Shown piece by piece: positions 33,559 through 45,760 of a stretch of DNA of 64,000 nucleotides; position 1 is the stretch's first letter, and each line of letters starts with the position of its first letter. A program made the position numbers and the translations under genes. The DNA comes from Fasciolopsis buskii (Eukaryota > Platyhelminthes > Trematoda > Plagiorchiida > Fasciolidae): the NCBI GenBank assembly GCA_008360955.1, contig LUCM01000208.1, positions 103,854-167,853 on the forward strand. Reading direction: 5' to 3'. The notes below the pieces were generated by a model that searched no databases, had not been told where the DNA came from, and saw only the letters and a list, made by a program, of their open reading frames with translations.

Positions 33559-34702
33559 GTAAGCGTTGTTCTTTTTATGCACCTAAATTGTCGATTGACC
33601 TTATGTCGGCCCATAAACAGCTTTTCTAAGTCAATTTTCCGTTGAGTACGTGTGCAAAGATGATCAGTTACTTAAACAAGTAAACGGCAATGCTTGAAAA
33701 ATGAGCAGAAATATAATTATTTCCATGGTTACCGAGATCATATCATGATTTCCTCTAAATGATCCAAACCAAAACGTAACAATCAGGAGTGAGGAAAATA
33801 CCGTACAGATGTGTTCAATTGATCTGAACATGCCCGATGCAGAACACGATAAGGCGTACGGGAACAAGATACATCAGTGATCGTCGAGCTAGTTATTTTA
33901 ACTTACTATGTAAGCAATATTTACCAATTTGCAATCAAACGTCTGTGGGCTCGTGTACCAAAATGCGTTGTTAGCATTTTCGTTTATGGCTGTGAAAATA
34001 TGGTGACATTAAGAAAAGTTTTTTAGTTAGTAATTGCAATTTTCAAATGGGGTTTTATAGAAACATACATTCCACAGACTTTACTACTCACGGTTCACAT
34101 CCGTCAACCCAGACAAAAAGCTCTAAGCTGAGTGAGTAGTTGGTGTTCAACAGGGCAGGTGAAAACCAAACCGCTTGAGCTAGACTTCAGCTAGTGAAAA
34201 CATTCTCTGGAAATATATCACTATCAACAAATAAATTCAGCCCAACAGAATGTTCAATAAGTTCTTTCTTTGATGACAAGAAAACAAAAGAGGCAAAATA
34301 AATCAATTACCGTTAGAAAATTTATTCAAAACTTTGAGGAATAGTATGCTTTTGTTTAGCTTTGTCATAACCGTCTTGTATGTTTGTTTAGCTTGGTCAG
34401 ACTGGTAAATTTTTTTCGAATGAACACGAACTCTCGGAATTGTAAATCAGCGGAAAATATTTTTGGCTATAAATAGGAAAGAGCGAGAAGGTTATGCCAA
34501 TGCATTTGGTATTTCAGTGATCTAATGCATCCTCTATTTTTCTTTTCCTAACAATTTGGGGTGAACCATTCGCACAAATTTTGGCCGCCTTCCTATCCCA
34601 GTCCGCTTCTCCTTTACCTTGCTATTCGACAGGTGTCTATCACGTACCGATTAGCAACAGTTCACCTAAGACTGGGATGACGTTATTCAGTGGTTTTCCT
34701 AG

Positions 34703-34905
34703 GTCATTGCAGAAATAAAGTAGAGGAATGCGTTCAACCATATTCTCATCAGTTTTGTTCAGACCGATCGAGAGAGAGAGTAAAAAATAGGCTGGTGAAG
34801 CGAGTAAACAGAAGACGGAATATATTGCGGAGAAGACAAATAAATGAAGTCTTACCGTTGGTCCTCCAACAGAAGTCGAATTTAATGGAAGTCAAATCAA
34901 TATGA
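34703..34905 (+). CDS. Candidate terminal exon, basic C-terminus
   Basis: Acceptor ggttttcctag; encodes HCRNKVEECVQPYSHQFCSD followed by a strongly basic stretch (RSRERVKNRLVKRVNRRRNI, then LRRR) and a TGA stop. Three spaced cysteines then an Arg-rich tail resemble ends of secreted, heparin-binding proteins in general; no specific family is claimed. Confidence 0.45.
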
Positions 34906-35488
34906 ATCTTTCATCGAGAAATTTCACAATCGGTTAACGGTGGGAAATCACGGACTAGCTAGCATTTATATTTGGCGAGACAGGTATCATAATACCCAGC
35001 CTGTTCAGTCCATTTAGAAGGATATTTACGGATGAGAATAATTTACAATCTTAATCTGATCCGACCGGTATTGTCACAAAATGAATATTCCGCATTACCA
35101 TTGACAAATATTGTCACAACCCATAGAATCAGCCACCATTGGGGTAGCCTGAACGAAGCATCCGTCAGATTATGGAATTAAGTACGTACTCAACTTTTGT
35201 TTGTTCTGCTACCAATTGCAGTCATCAAATTTGCATATCTCAAGCCGCTTTTGGCTGGGATATTCGTTGCCAGTCTATCATTCTTCACCTTCAAGACTGA
35301 ATTGTTTACACTTTTATTGTTTATTGTTTATTTTGATTGGGCATATGAATAATATTGCAACTGAGTGGATCACTACATTAGATTTTGCCCAGAATATTCA
35401 GGAATTATCTTGTGAATCGGTGATTTTTGCTGATGTGTTCAAATCCGTACGCGATGGTCATGCTGTGAAGAATCACCTACCGCACTAA

Positions 35489-35641
35489 ATGAGTATCCAT
35501 TTTGTCAGTTATCGAAGCCGTGCAACTGACACTCATCCTATGTCATTTGGCATTTTCAATCCGGATGCAAAGTCACCTGGATTGGCCGAACAGGAAGACA
35601 GCCGTGCGATCGAATTCCGAAGTCTACTGTCAGTTGTTTAA
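35489..35641 (+). CDS. Short open frame (50 codons), doubtful
   Basis: An ATG frame MSIHFVSYRSRATDTHPMSF to ..SRAIEFRSLLSVV with protein-like composition and a TAA stop. No splice support and no family recognised; may be a transposon or gene remnant. Confidence 0.2.
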   Translation: MSIHFVSYRSRATDTHPMSFGIFNPDAKSPGLAEQEDSRAIEFRSLLSVV

Positions 35642-36114
35642 AGTTCGACAGACGCTGAGATGTCAAATGGTATCTTGATGAGATACCATGGTACCCAGCA
35701 GTTTAACGTTCACTGATGATGCAAAAACAAAGTTGATGAAGGGAGTGTACGGCAGCAGCATTAGGGGACACAGATCACCTTGACTCTTAAACTGTTTGGC
35801 ACTGCGAAAAACATATCAGGGAATTTGCTGATGCATACAGGAAGAATCGTACGTGGTGGTTTCTAACTATGATAAGATTTGTGTGCCTTCTCTTTATTTC
35901 TAATTTGATTTCATGATTATTCGCGCTGTCGCCTAGTTTCTGTAATCTATAATATGCGGAAGTATGGTGCAATAGTTCTGGACATGAGTATTAAAACGTA
36001 AATGAGTCTGCTCAAAATCCAAATGATAATGCCAGGCTGTTCCCTTAATCTGGTTCGAACTTCGCAAATGTTCCAATTTATTTATCGGGAACTACCAGTA
36101 AACTCAACGGTTCT

Positions 36115-36300
36115 AGATCGGCGATAGTCGAGTGGATTAAGCCTCTGACATCCCCTGAATTATCAAAGGTCCGAATCCTAATGCTCCCGGTTGCTTTGGT
36201 GGTAGACGGCAAATTCTTGTCGCCCTGTTGGTTCGCATGCCCGGTGTATTAGAACCTTATACGGTGCTACCTTACTATAAATTTCGCAGTCATAATTAAC
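36115..36300 (+). repeat. tRNA-derived SINE, family 3
   Basis: Head gatagtcgagtggattaagc (box A) and aggtccgaatccta (box B, one change from ggttcgaatcc) at tRNA spacing, followed by an unrelated body (tgctttggtggtagacgg...). Resembles a Ser/Leu-type tRNA ancestor. Differs from families 1 and 2. Confidence 0.6.
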
Positions 36301-37899
36301 GGTTCTCTCCCCCCGTGTGGCAACGTTTAAGCCTACTGCTTCCATCGTGCGCATGCGTGAATTGAGCAACCAAAAGAGCCCTAATTGCGAGGCTCGGCTG
36401 CATTCAGAACCAATGACGAATACAGCCTAAGCTCATGGTGTAGAACTTTAGGGTCGCTGTCAGATGAAAACCTGGCTGTCTAGTTACTCCACAATACTCT
36501 GAGTGTCAATATCTCTCCCAACATGAAAAGTGGGTCTAATATGCAATAAATTTCAAATCACCTTGGTCAAACTTACACTGTGTTTGTAAGTCTGTGGCCT
36601 GTCACCCATTTTAAGCTCTCAGAAATGTCACCTGATTAGTCGGAAATCCGTGAAAAGAAATTTACTGCATTGCCTGCTGGCATTGCATGGCCTTAGAAAA
36701 ACAGAATGCAGCATGCAATGCAGCATTGGGTTCATCATTCTGCTCAGTCATTGACTGAAAGCTTTCTAGCAATGCACAGGTAATTTGTTGCAACTGAAAC
36801 AAAAAGTTTCTAATCAATACTCTTCAGGTCCCGCATTTAAACAGAGATAATGAAGCGCTCCTATTTATACATTCGCTAACTGACGAAGGTTTTAACAGTA
36901 ACCCGAATCTCAGCGGATTCGCAAATTGGTTTTGGTCGTATCTCAGATTGTTGATTTTCATGGGATTCTGAAAGCTGACTTGGATTTTAAGTGCCATTTA
37001 AATGCCAAGCTCGATGTTCAGAATTCAATGAAAAGTGGCCCGGCAGGTGGACCAAACTGCAACTAATATAAAATATGTAATGCACTGAGGGAAAAACGAA
37101 AAAATCAGTCACAACAAAATAACACGCAATGAGAAAAGAGCATTATATTTTTCTGCGCCATATTTCAATCAGCCACGTCTTATTTTCCGGTGCTTTGCGC
37201 GTCTTTCGAGATACGATCTAATCAGCCTAATTCGGAAACGACTTTCCAGCTCCTACTTCATCATGTGTGAGGATTTTGTACTAAATGTACATTTTTGATA
37301 ATCAGTAATATTCCCGCTTCGCAACTATAAACACTTCATAATACGTCAAGTTCTGGACCATATGGTGTTACCGTTGAATTAAGCCCACTTTTATGCAAGC
37401 AAAATTAACAAGCAAAATTTTACTGTGGCTAGGCTTGTAACTGGTCTACACCATTCGCCGTAGATTACGAATAATAAGGCCGCAGTTTAAGGGAATTGCC
37501 ACCGCTTGAGAATCGCGAGCCACTTTGGTGGTCATCCAACACCGTCAACCTGATTGTTCGATAGAGTAAAACACGAGTGACAGGACGGTCAGGACGAATT
37601 TGAACATAGCCCGTTTTAAGTCATAACACTTCATCACAACTGCTTTTGGTTCCTTTTCAGCATTTACTGTTACTCTTCTGGACGATACTCCACACAGTAT
37701 TGCATCAATCCTATCACTGATTGTGTTTGACCTAAAAACCCTTTTGTTTCCCCAACAAGAAGAAATTCCATCATAATATCATTACCGTCCAACACTGGTT
37801 TACCTCCATTGAAAGTAAGCGCACCTACCTTAACAAATTTTCACTGTGTAATGCTACCAAAGCTAGAGTTGTGCTGTTGGTCAGCTTTCAATTCTTCCT
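36301..37899. other. No gene recognised
   Basis: About 1.6 kb with no supported frame. The last 200 bp may contain a more diverged 5' part of the CR1-like copy that follows. Confidence 0.4.
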
Positions 37900-39625
37900 G
37901 GCGTCCTTTGCTTCCCTAGAGGAATTTGCTGCATGAAATCCATTTCTCCAATATCTATTCTGACCAAACAAGACCTACATCTATGTTGTCAAGAGAAAAC
38001 AGTTTAATAACCATACAAACCATAATATCCCCATTCAAACTGGTCTTGTTATCTGCAGATAATCCTGTCTATTTCAAAGAAGCCAGAGGACTTCGGAACC
38101 AATAATAGTAGAATCTTTAGTCATTTGTGTCCTCTTTCAAGATATATCGTTCAACTGTGTAGGCGCAGCTTTACTGAGTGACCATGTAAAACTTCATTCC
38201 TGCTTCGTATCCGTTCCGATAATATATCACGCTTTCACACGTTCAGACTTTCAGAAAAGACTGCTAGCTACTCGTGTGTGGAGTGACAGTATCACGACAT
38301 ACGGATAAAACAGCGATTCTATTTAGAAGATTTAATTTCCTTTAGTTTGCACTGCTTATTTCACGGTAGTAAAGCCAGGATGTTTTGATTCATATTCCAC
38401 AGTACTATTTGTCTCCAGTCTATTGCTAGTTAGGGTGAAATATCACAGACAGTCGGCTAAGTATGTCATGATCACTGTTTGGGATTGAATGGAAAAACGG
38501 CAAATGGTCGGGGAATTCGAACAGTCAAAATCACTTGATGAACGAGACTGTCGATCGATAGAGCAGAACAATAAATTGAAAATAAAAGTAGCGACCTGTC
38601 ACGTATTCCAACTAAGCACTGATTGATTTGTTTCTGGTTCACCTTTGTAAGTAATTAGATGCGTCGATGAAATGTGTACGTTGCGCTTTCTCAAATAATT
38701 TGACAATATCGCAGTCGACTATAAATTTAGTCCTACTGGACAACATGAAATCGTTTGATTGCCCCAGGCTCTTACTAGCAGGGCTGTCCAATCACTTTGC
38801 CGACAAAACGAGGTCCATACCACGGGGTAGTAACAACGTGAAAACCGTTAGTTAATGACTCAGTTGTACTTCAGTTTGCTAATCTTTCACTGTATCGTAT
38901 CAAATATTTTCGCATGCCACTCGTTTCACTGTGCTTATGATGCGCTCTCTCGAACCGTTTCTAACAACGACGACTTTCAACATTTTCTAACAACTTATCT
39001 TCCATTTACTACTTCTTTTCACAAACCGATTCGAAGCCCAACATATCTAGATGTTTCGAATGTCTGATCTCTCTCACACAGACACACGCACACACATACT
39101 CCCCCCTGTCTTGTTCAATCCAACCGCCGTTCATGAACCCAGGAACACTGAGCAGGATTGATTCTGTGAAACAGTTATGGGTCATTGTTGAGAAAAACCT
39201 AAAGTGGACTTCTCACATTTCCATCTGCGTAAAGAATCTTCGAAGGCTGTCATTTCAACTCAGTAGGCTCTGATACCGCAAAGTGAAACGAAGCACCATT
39301 CCCCGTTTTGTACGCCAGCGTATTTTTCTACTTCTTCTTCTTCGTTGCTCTTCTGTTGTCTTCGCGGGTTTACGTGAGAAGGGCTTTCAAATCCTCTGCC
39401 GGAGACTGCCGATTGTTGTTCTGTCTTTCATACGACCAGGCTGTTGATCCACTAAGGTGTGTAATGAACACGTATTTGCATGAGAAACGTTTGCTCAAAA
39501 AACACTTTGAGATACCACACACCCTCTATAGGCAGACCTGTAAAAGTGCTGTTTTCATATTTTAACACGATACGCTTTTCGTCTCATGCCTTCTAGATCC
39601 AACGACTGTAGCTAATCCACTCTAT
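37900..39625 (+). mobile_element. CR1-like non-LTR retrotransposon relic, copy 2 (inverted)
   Basis: Near-identical to the reverse complement of 18,425-20,125 from about 38,005 to 39,600. It has the same landmarks ([61 protein letters not shown]) and the same stop codons, for example the TGA after the LSRL segment. Between about 37,900 and 38,005 the match continues but with more changes and an extra ~20 bp. Dead element. Confidence 0.75.
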
Positions 39626-40440
39626 TCAATTTAACCCACTTCTTACTAATGTGAGGCCATGTTACATTCAATTGTTTGACGCACATATCATTGGTGTTCT
39701 GATCATTCTCTCGGCGAGTTGTTTTTTTCTGTGGTAGTCGTGGGCATATTCTCATTTCATTGATGTTTCTGAACGAAAGTTGCATTTATATGTGCCTACG
39801 TATATACATTGGAATACATTGCATTACGAAGGTTCGTTAACTTTGTTTTAAATGAATACACCGAGCAATGTTTTAATCTAGTTTTAGTTTGCCGATGTGA
39901 ATTTCTGTCTTTTCTTCGGCTGCTTTAAGAATAGTTGTATGTTTGATTTCATTTGCAATATGCTGTCTGTGTCCGGAAATCTTTCGCTTCCGTCTGTTGT
40001 CATTCGCTATCATCTAGGTCATAAAGTTTAGTTCCACGCTTTCGTCTCTGTTCGGCATAAAACTTCAGTTTCGACCATTCGTCATGATCTTCGATTTGGC
40101 CATTTTGCAAACCAACGAACCCTACTGTAGAGTTGGACTGTTACTTCGACATCCCAAAACTAATTAACTCAGTTATCACAGTGCATTCAGGGTACCGTAA
40201 AATTAATTGTCCTCGATGCAATTCGCGGTAGCTTTTGAATGAACAATCGGATATCTGCCACGGAAAATTGACACTGCACAGACATTTTAGGTTTGCTAGA
40301 GGCCCAGTACTTGTGGAACTCGGAATAAGTAATGATTAACGTAAGTTAATGGGAGAATTATCTAGTGTTCAGCGAAAAGCTAACGAATATTCATTGGATT
40401 TTGATATTGTGCGTTCCGTCCATTTCAAGTTCGGGAAAGT
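39626..40440. other. No gene recognised
   Basis: AT-rich; possibly the 3' untranslated part of the preceding element. Nothing else supported. Confidence 0.4.
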
Positions 40441-40674
40441 TTACTGCTGGCACCCATTGCTGGGCTCGTTGAACTGGGCATCATGCAGCACGTAGTCATA
40501 TTGGGTAGAGGAAAGATGCTAGTGGATTGCTGGCATTTACTGGTCGTATATATATCTGAAGCCTTGAAGCATGCATTGATAGACTCGGGAATCGATTTTT
40601 GCGATAACAGCGTGTCGGGAGTTCTCCAGTCCCCCAATGGTGATTATTACACGTGTGATTCCATACGGACTTGA
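40441..40674 (+). CDS. Possible exon, both strands open
   Basis: The plus frame includes APIAGLVELGIMQHVVILGR and ALIDSGIDFCDNSVSGVL, ending in a stop at 40,674. The minus strand is also open here (VIITIGGLENSRHAVIAKID), so the coding strand is uncertain. It precedes a clearer plus-strand exon series. Confidence 0.25.
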   Translation, partial: LLLAPIAGLVELGIMQHVVILGRGKMLVDCWHLLVVYISEALKHALIDSGIDFCDNSVSGVLQSPNGDYYTCDSIRT

Positions 40675-40816
40675 CTGCACATGGTACTAACATTTTGGAA
40701 TAAATCTATAACAGTATCGTTACGCAAGCCATTCTTATGCACCATGCATGACATTAAATAAGATTACAATTTAAATACCACATAGATGGTCGTAGCTTGC
40801 TGCTTTCATATTACAG

Positions 40817-41015
40817 ACCACAATCGTGGGCGTTATGTGCGCATATAATAATTTGCACTGACAAATACTCAGGCTTGAGGACGCCTGTGATTTACTTTCT
40901 TTGGAATAAGCAATTGCGTCTAGCACTCATTCAGAACAACGAGGCTGCCTGGTTGTTTCTTCACTCCAACAATAGTCGAAAATCACATATTTCTCCTTGC
41001 GAACTGGTGCCCCAG
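40817..41015 (+). CDS. Candidate exon (199 nt), unknown protein
   Basis: Acceptor ttcatattacag; the frame PQSWALCAHIIICTDKYSGL runs on through WNKQLRLALIQNNEAAWLFL to ..SPCELVPQ with a weak gttatc donor. Good protein-like composition over 66 codons. It exits in phase 0, which does not match the next exon below, so another small exon may lie between. Confidence 0.4.
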
Positions 41016-41181
41016 GTTATCCCGAATTAATTATGTATATTTCGAAAGCAATTTCCGTTACTTTACTTTTAATTAGTATTGTGAAGGAGTGGGGGAACGA
41101 AGTTAACCCAAAAGCATATGGCAGGATGTGTTATTAGTGCCATTCACTATGTACGTGTACCCGTAACTTTTCCGTTTCCAG

Positions 41182-41244
41182 ATTTGTACGTTACAACATT
41201 AGTTTTGCATCCGAGTTTCATTCGAAACTTCAGGAAAGTGGATG
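41182..41244 (+). CDS. Candidate internal exon (63 nt)
   Basis: Acceptor tccgtttccag, donor gttagt. Encodes (x)LYVTTLVLHPSFIRNFRKVD plus one base; joins in phase to the next exon 58 bp on. Confidence 0.45.
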
Positions 41245-41302
41245 GTTAGTGGATGGGTTCTTTTATGGATCACGACGACTAATCTGCGATTTTCTTGTAC
41301 AG

Positions 41303-41331
41303 TGTTCATTCAGACTAAAACTACCAAGTTC
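41303..41331 (+). CDS. Candidate microexon (29 nt)
   Basis: Acceptor tttcttgtacag, donor gtagat. Encodes (V)FIQTKTTKF in phase with both neighbours. The frame stays open to 41,433, so a longer form is possible. Confidence 0.35.
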
Positions 41332-41470
41332 GTAGATGTTAGAGCGAAAATTTTCTTTTGTTCTGTCCAGCTAAACACTAAAAGTTTACATCCTACCTCA
41401 CCATCTTTTTCATCAGAATTCTGGGAAATTTAAAATTAGTCGCACATTTGAATAATGTATTTTCAATCAG

Positions 41471-41661
41471 ATTGTTTCAATTTACCCCGAGATTCTTAGT
41501 GGTTTTAGTTTCAAAAGCAGTCGCACACTTTGTCACGAGTTACCATTTGATCTGAAAAGTCAATATTTATTTCCTATTTCCCGTGGGATAAACAGGCATG
41601 ACTGTATTCTGGTCGACAACAAGCAAGTGCCTGAGTGCGAAATGCCCAAAGCTATAAGTGG
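41471..41661 (+). CDS. Candidate internal exon (191 nt), cysteine-containing
   Basis: Acceptor tttcaatcag and strong donor gtgagt. Encodes IVSIYPEILSGFSFKSSRTL, CHELPFDLKSQYLFPISRGI, NRHDCILVDNKQVPECEMPK and AIS, exiting in phase 2. Three cysteines. The splice sites and composition make this one of the most convincing unnamed exons. No family recognised. Confidence 0.5.
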
Positions 41662-44270
41662 GTGAGTAATAATGTAGTGAAAAACGAACTGCGGTTTGAG
41701 GAACATGAACAGTTAGATAAAAAGTCGTGAGCAGGTGAAATGTTGACACTACCACAGTGGGTTTGGTTAGTGAGAAATCTGTACTTATTCCAATTGATTT
41801 TTGATTAAAACCAAACGGAAAAATTGATCTTCGTGCTCCATGAGGTAATTAATCAGCAAACAAAGGAACACGTTCTGGAAGTGAGAGATTTTCGTAGAAA
41901 AGTAATAGAGTATTCCCGTCAGCGACGGCGATTTCCGGTCATGAGGTTGATCTCTAGAACACTCAGATTACTTGGTTATGAAAACTCATAAGAAAACTAA
42001 ACTGGCCGCTTTGGATATGAATTTGATTGCTGAAAGATTGTTTCGTTTACATCCTTTGATATTAGACATTTTGCGAACAATAATATTATCGTCAGTTACG
42101 CTCCAGAAATTTCACTGAATTTTGTGGCAGCTTATTCGTGACTCGGACGGTGAGAATTGTTCGAACCTCATAAATACATAATCAAAGAAGTAAATGTATA
42201 TTGAATCGTTATTCTGCCCTGGTTCATGGCTTTGGCTTGAACCAACTCAGAAAGAATTAGCGACAATTAGTGGTTCTGATTCTTCCGTGGACTCTTCCAC
42301 GAAAAGTATCCATGCACATTTCTTACGACACGAATGAGGTTTAGATGGTACTTGCTAATTCAAAGTGTAAACATATATCAAGAGGAGAATACTGGATGTG
42401 GATACGTGAAGAACGGCCAATAACGGTGAAATACGTTACTATTTTCGTAAAAATTCCGCCTGCTTATTTGTAGACTTTATATTTTATCTAAGTATACGGG
42501 AACTGCCGGTTGTGATATTTTCAGGGTTTGCTGTGCTACTATGTTTGTGATCTTAGTAGTAACGAGATATAAATAAACATTAGTAAACGCTACGAATTTA
42601 TTTTAGGTTTCATTTGTTTTATCTGTTAGCAAAATGTAATATAATCAATTAAAATTGAGTGACCTCGGTTGTCAAGGTGAACTCGCCTAAATGTGATAAC
42701 GAAGGTCTTAGTGGAATATGGACGCTTCGTAAACATTTTTGGACGGTTCTTAGGAATTATATTGCTATACCTTCACAGGTGATAATAAACTAGCTTGTAC
42801 AACGGAAACACTTGTCTTGGTGAACAATCTACCTACGATTGTTCCTATACCCATAAGTGGAAGTTAATTGTTTATCAAATGGAGTATTTTATGGTAACTT
42901 CTATCTAAAAGTGATGGTTGATCCTTAACGAGTGATGTTGACTTGCATCAAAGTTGACCTAGGGAAAAGGTCATTTAAGTGGGCTGCGTTAGACATTTGC
43001 TTTTATTAACCATGACGCGGAAGTGGTGACCGAGAAGCAATAATATTTTTAGTACCATAATTTAAAGGATAAAGTACTGAATGAAAAACCTCGGTCAAGT
43101 TGGATTTTCGTTTCTATAGATTTCCGGCTTTTAAATGTAAACAAGGTCACAATTTATTTGAAATTAGACCAACAAACTAAGCTAGTAGCATGCACTTCTT
43201 GTAGAATAGAAGTTACATCCGAAAGTGACCACAGAGTTACCAATGTTTACGTTAAAATTTCAAGACATTTTCTTCTGAATCTGAGCTGGATTAAGGCCGA
43301 TATTTTATTATCCGATTAGACTCGACCAATATTTGAATGATCCGTGTCCTAGTGCATGCAAGGTATGGATTAGTCGCAAAATAAAGCAAGGTAAACAAAT
43401 GCCCTGAGCAACAGAAAATATTGTTTAGCGAACTAATCAATCTACTCGTTAGATTTATCAATGAATGGATAGCACACAGTGACCTGAAAACATCTTCAAA
43501 ATGGGCAATTTCAGGAAGACCTTCCTTGAAAAATTGTTCCGCTTTGCTATTACAATCAAACTGTTTGCTCTTGCTCAACTAAAACGGGAAATGCCTTAGA
43601 GAACGTGCTGTCAATAGAAGCAGTTCACAGAGGTATTCTGATCTCTTAGAGTTAGCGGAATGTGCCCCAAAGAAGCGCAGTATTACGGTCCACCAGAATG
43701 TAGTAAACAAGTTACCTCGATTAGTACTTTTACTCAATTGGTATAAATCGGATGAAAGTAGTCTTAGGACTAACTTGTGCTTCATGAAAAGCATACCAAG
43801 TCCTGAATCTTTGTCCTATAAAGGATACGGCTCATGTAATGAGGTGTTGATTCAATAAGCTACCTAATCGGTTTACTCTACCGTGGATGAAAATAACTTA
43901 ATACCGGATAATATAGAAGCGGCCTCACAATGATCAAAATTCCGGTGGAGGATAGTGGCGCGACCATTTATTATCATCGCTTATTGATGCAAAATTTCTG
44001 TGACTGTTTATATCAAACTGCTTCAAGTTAGATGCACTTGTGTTCTCCCTTGAAGGCTCGCAATGCGTCATGGGTGAGATATACATAAGTTGGCTGAACT
44101 GGGACATAGACTAGATTACTGGCCCATTTGTTGAGTGGAAAACTCCAAAGTTTACTCTTTATTGTTCAAAAAGTGGCCAATCCTCGCTACGTAAGAGGAA
44201 TAGAAATTTAGGCATTCACTTTTTATACTTTTATCAACTTACCCGGAACAGGTTAATATTGTAGAGAAGG
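41662..44270. other. Probable intron, no exon recognised
   Basis: Lies between a phase-2 exon end and the exon at 45,343, so further exons are expected somewhere in 41.7-45.3 kb. I could not find one with both splice sites. Confidence 0.35.
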
Positions 44271-44274
44271 GTAT

Positions 44275-44600
44275 GACCACATCAAATGTAGAGGGTAATC
44301 AATCTCGCGGCACGAATCAATCAGAAGCAGTCGCCTGAAGAAGCAACAACAACTAGGTCAAAAGCACTCACCAACAGACGAAGGCCCCGGTAGCAACAAA
44401 CAGGCATAGCACGGCCAGAACTCAGATGAACAGCACGACTACCTCAGCTGAGGGTAACATTTGGAGTCGTAAATCAGGAAATGCGCACCAAGACGGCCGG
44501 AGGGAGACTTTTAAAGAGCGAAAGCAGGAGTGTTTAGCACAAGGTAGAATCAGCCTGGGAAGGCTCAGCTAGTCTGAACATGGGTTTTGCTGACACGTGA
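44275..44600 (+). other. T-poor, purine-rich patch
   Basis: About 300 bp poor in T and richer in G+C than the flanks (runs such as caacaacaactagg and acggccggagggagac). One plus frame of about 70 codons ends ..ETFKERKQECLAQGRISLGR.. before a TAG. Could be an exon, the 5' part of a retroelement, or a foreign insert; none is proven. Confidence 0.35.
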
Positions 44601-45342
44601 TTTGGAAAGGAACAATACACACAGGGAGCAACGTCCGGTTGTGCGACTTATTTCGCTTCGTCACAAGCGTGTGAAACACCCGCTTGTCTTATTGATTCAA
44701 TATAACACTTGTTGCAGGTTTTAGCAATACTTGTGTGTATGTATGTACGCATATACAGGTTAAACCCTAACTCATGCAACAGACATCTTATGAAGAATAC
44801 CTCTCCCACCATTTGAAGGCATAAAGAACAAGACATTTCAACTTGCGTTCGTATTATTTAGAGGGGATTGACGACACTATACAAAAAATAAGCGACGAGA
44901 TAAGTTGTTGACCAGCTAATGCGTACGTTAGAAACACCGTCGTTATCTCATTCTAGTCACCGACTACATCTTTCATATCTCACGCACTGTAAGCGTGTTA
45001 CGAAGAATCAAATGCGATATGGCTGATTTGCTGCTGGATGTTCAGCTTCAGTGAACACTGGTGATTGATAGGACAACATTTCCTCCAGTAACTGTCTGGT
45101 CTATTGTATGTGGCATTCGATAACCCCCAATATGGAATAATTTTCACCCAAGACACCAGTATCTACTGCTTAGATGGCTTGCTGAATTATAGAAACAGAA
45201 GGTCAAACATGTATTGAATACCACCAGTACTCAGGATTTGTTCATCAAAACGATACATACTTCAGATCTAATTGTTCTTTAAACCGACTTATTTCCAGTC
45301 GAAAGATAATCATTCACTCAAGTTAACATTCACTGCGTACAG

Positions 45343-45525
45343 GTGGAGAATTGCGTGGGGCTTCTTCCAGAAAAGAACTGTCGTTTTATTAGTTGTCCAG
45401 TTTCCCAGAGTTCGGAGAAGATGTCCTTTATCACGGCGACAGGTTTTCCTAATCCAAAGTGGATTCCATTTTGTTTCTTCCTTCATTTTATTCGTGCAAG
45501 AGAGAACAACATGGACGGATTCAAG
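45343..45525 (+). CDS. Candidate internal exon (183 nt), cysteine-rich
   Basis: Acceptor gcgtacag, donor gtagtt. Encodes VENCVGLLPEKNCRFISCPV, SQSSEKMSFITATGFPNPKW, IPFCFFLHFIRARENNMDGF and K; phase 0 in and out. A second frame is open across the same bases, but only this frame joins open to the next exon. Probably part of the same extracellular-type protein as 41,471-41,661. Confidence 0.5.
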
Positions 45526-45578
45526 GTAGTTGGGTAACTTTTCAAAGATGTTTTCGCTTAAAATGTTCACTTTTCCAG

Positions 45579-45668
45579 TGTTTTACAGATCACCCTATCC
45601 CGGGCATCCAGGAGAACAATCAGTGGGTCGCCGAGCTAAATCAGTCGGCGTTTTCCACTACTTTCCAG
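45579..45668 (+). CDS. Candidate internal exon (90 nt)
   Basis: Acceptor cacttttccag, donor gttaac. Encodes CFTDHPIPGIQENNQWVAEL then NQSAFSTTFQ in phase with the previous exon across a 53-bp intron. Confidence 0.5.
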
Positions 45669-45760
45669 GTTAACCATGGTCCTTGACTCGTCTTGCGATT
45701 AATTCATGCTGCACGTTTACTGATACTTGAAGCACTTTAATTTCATTCTTCCCTATTTAG

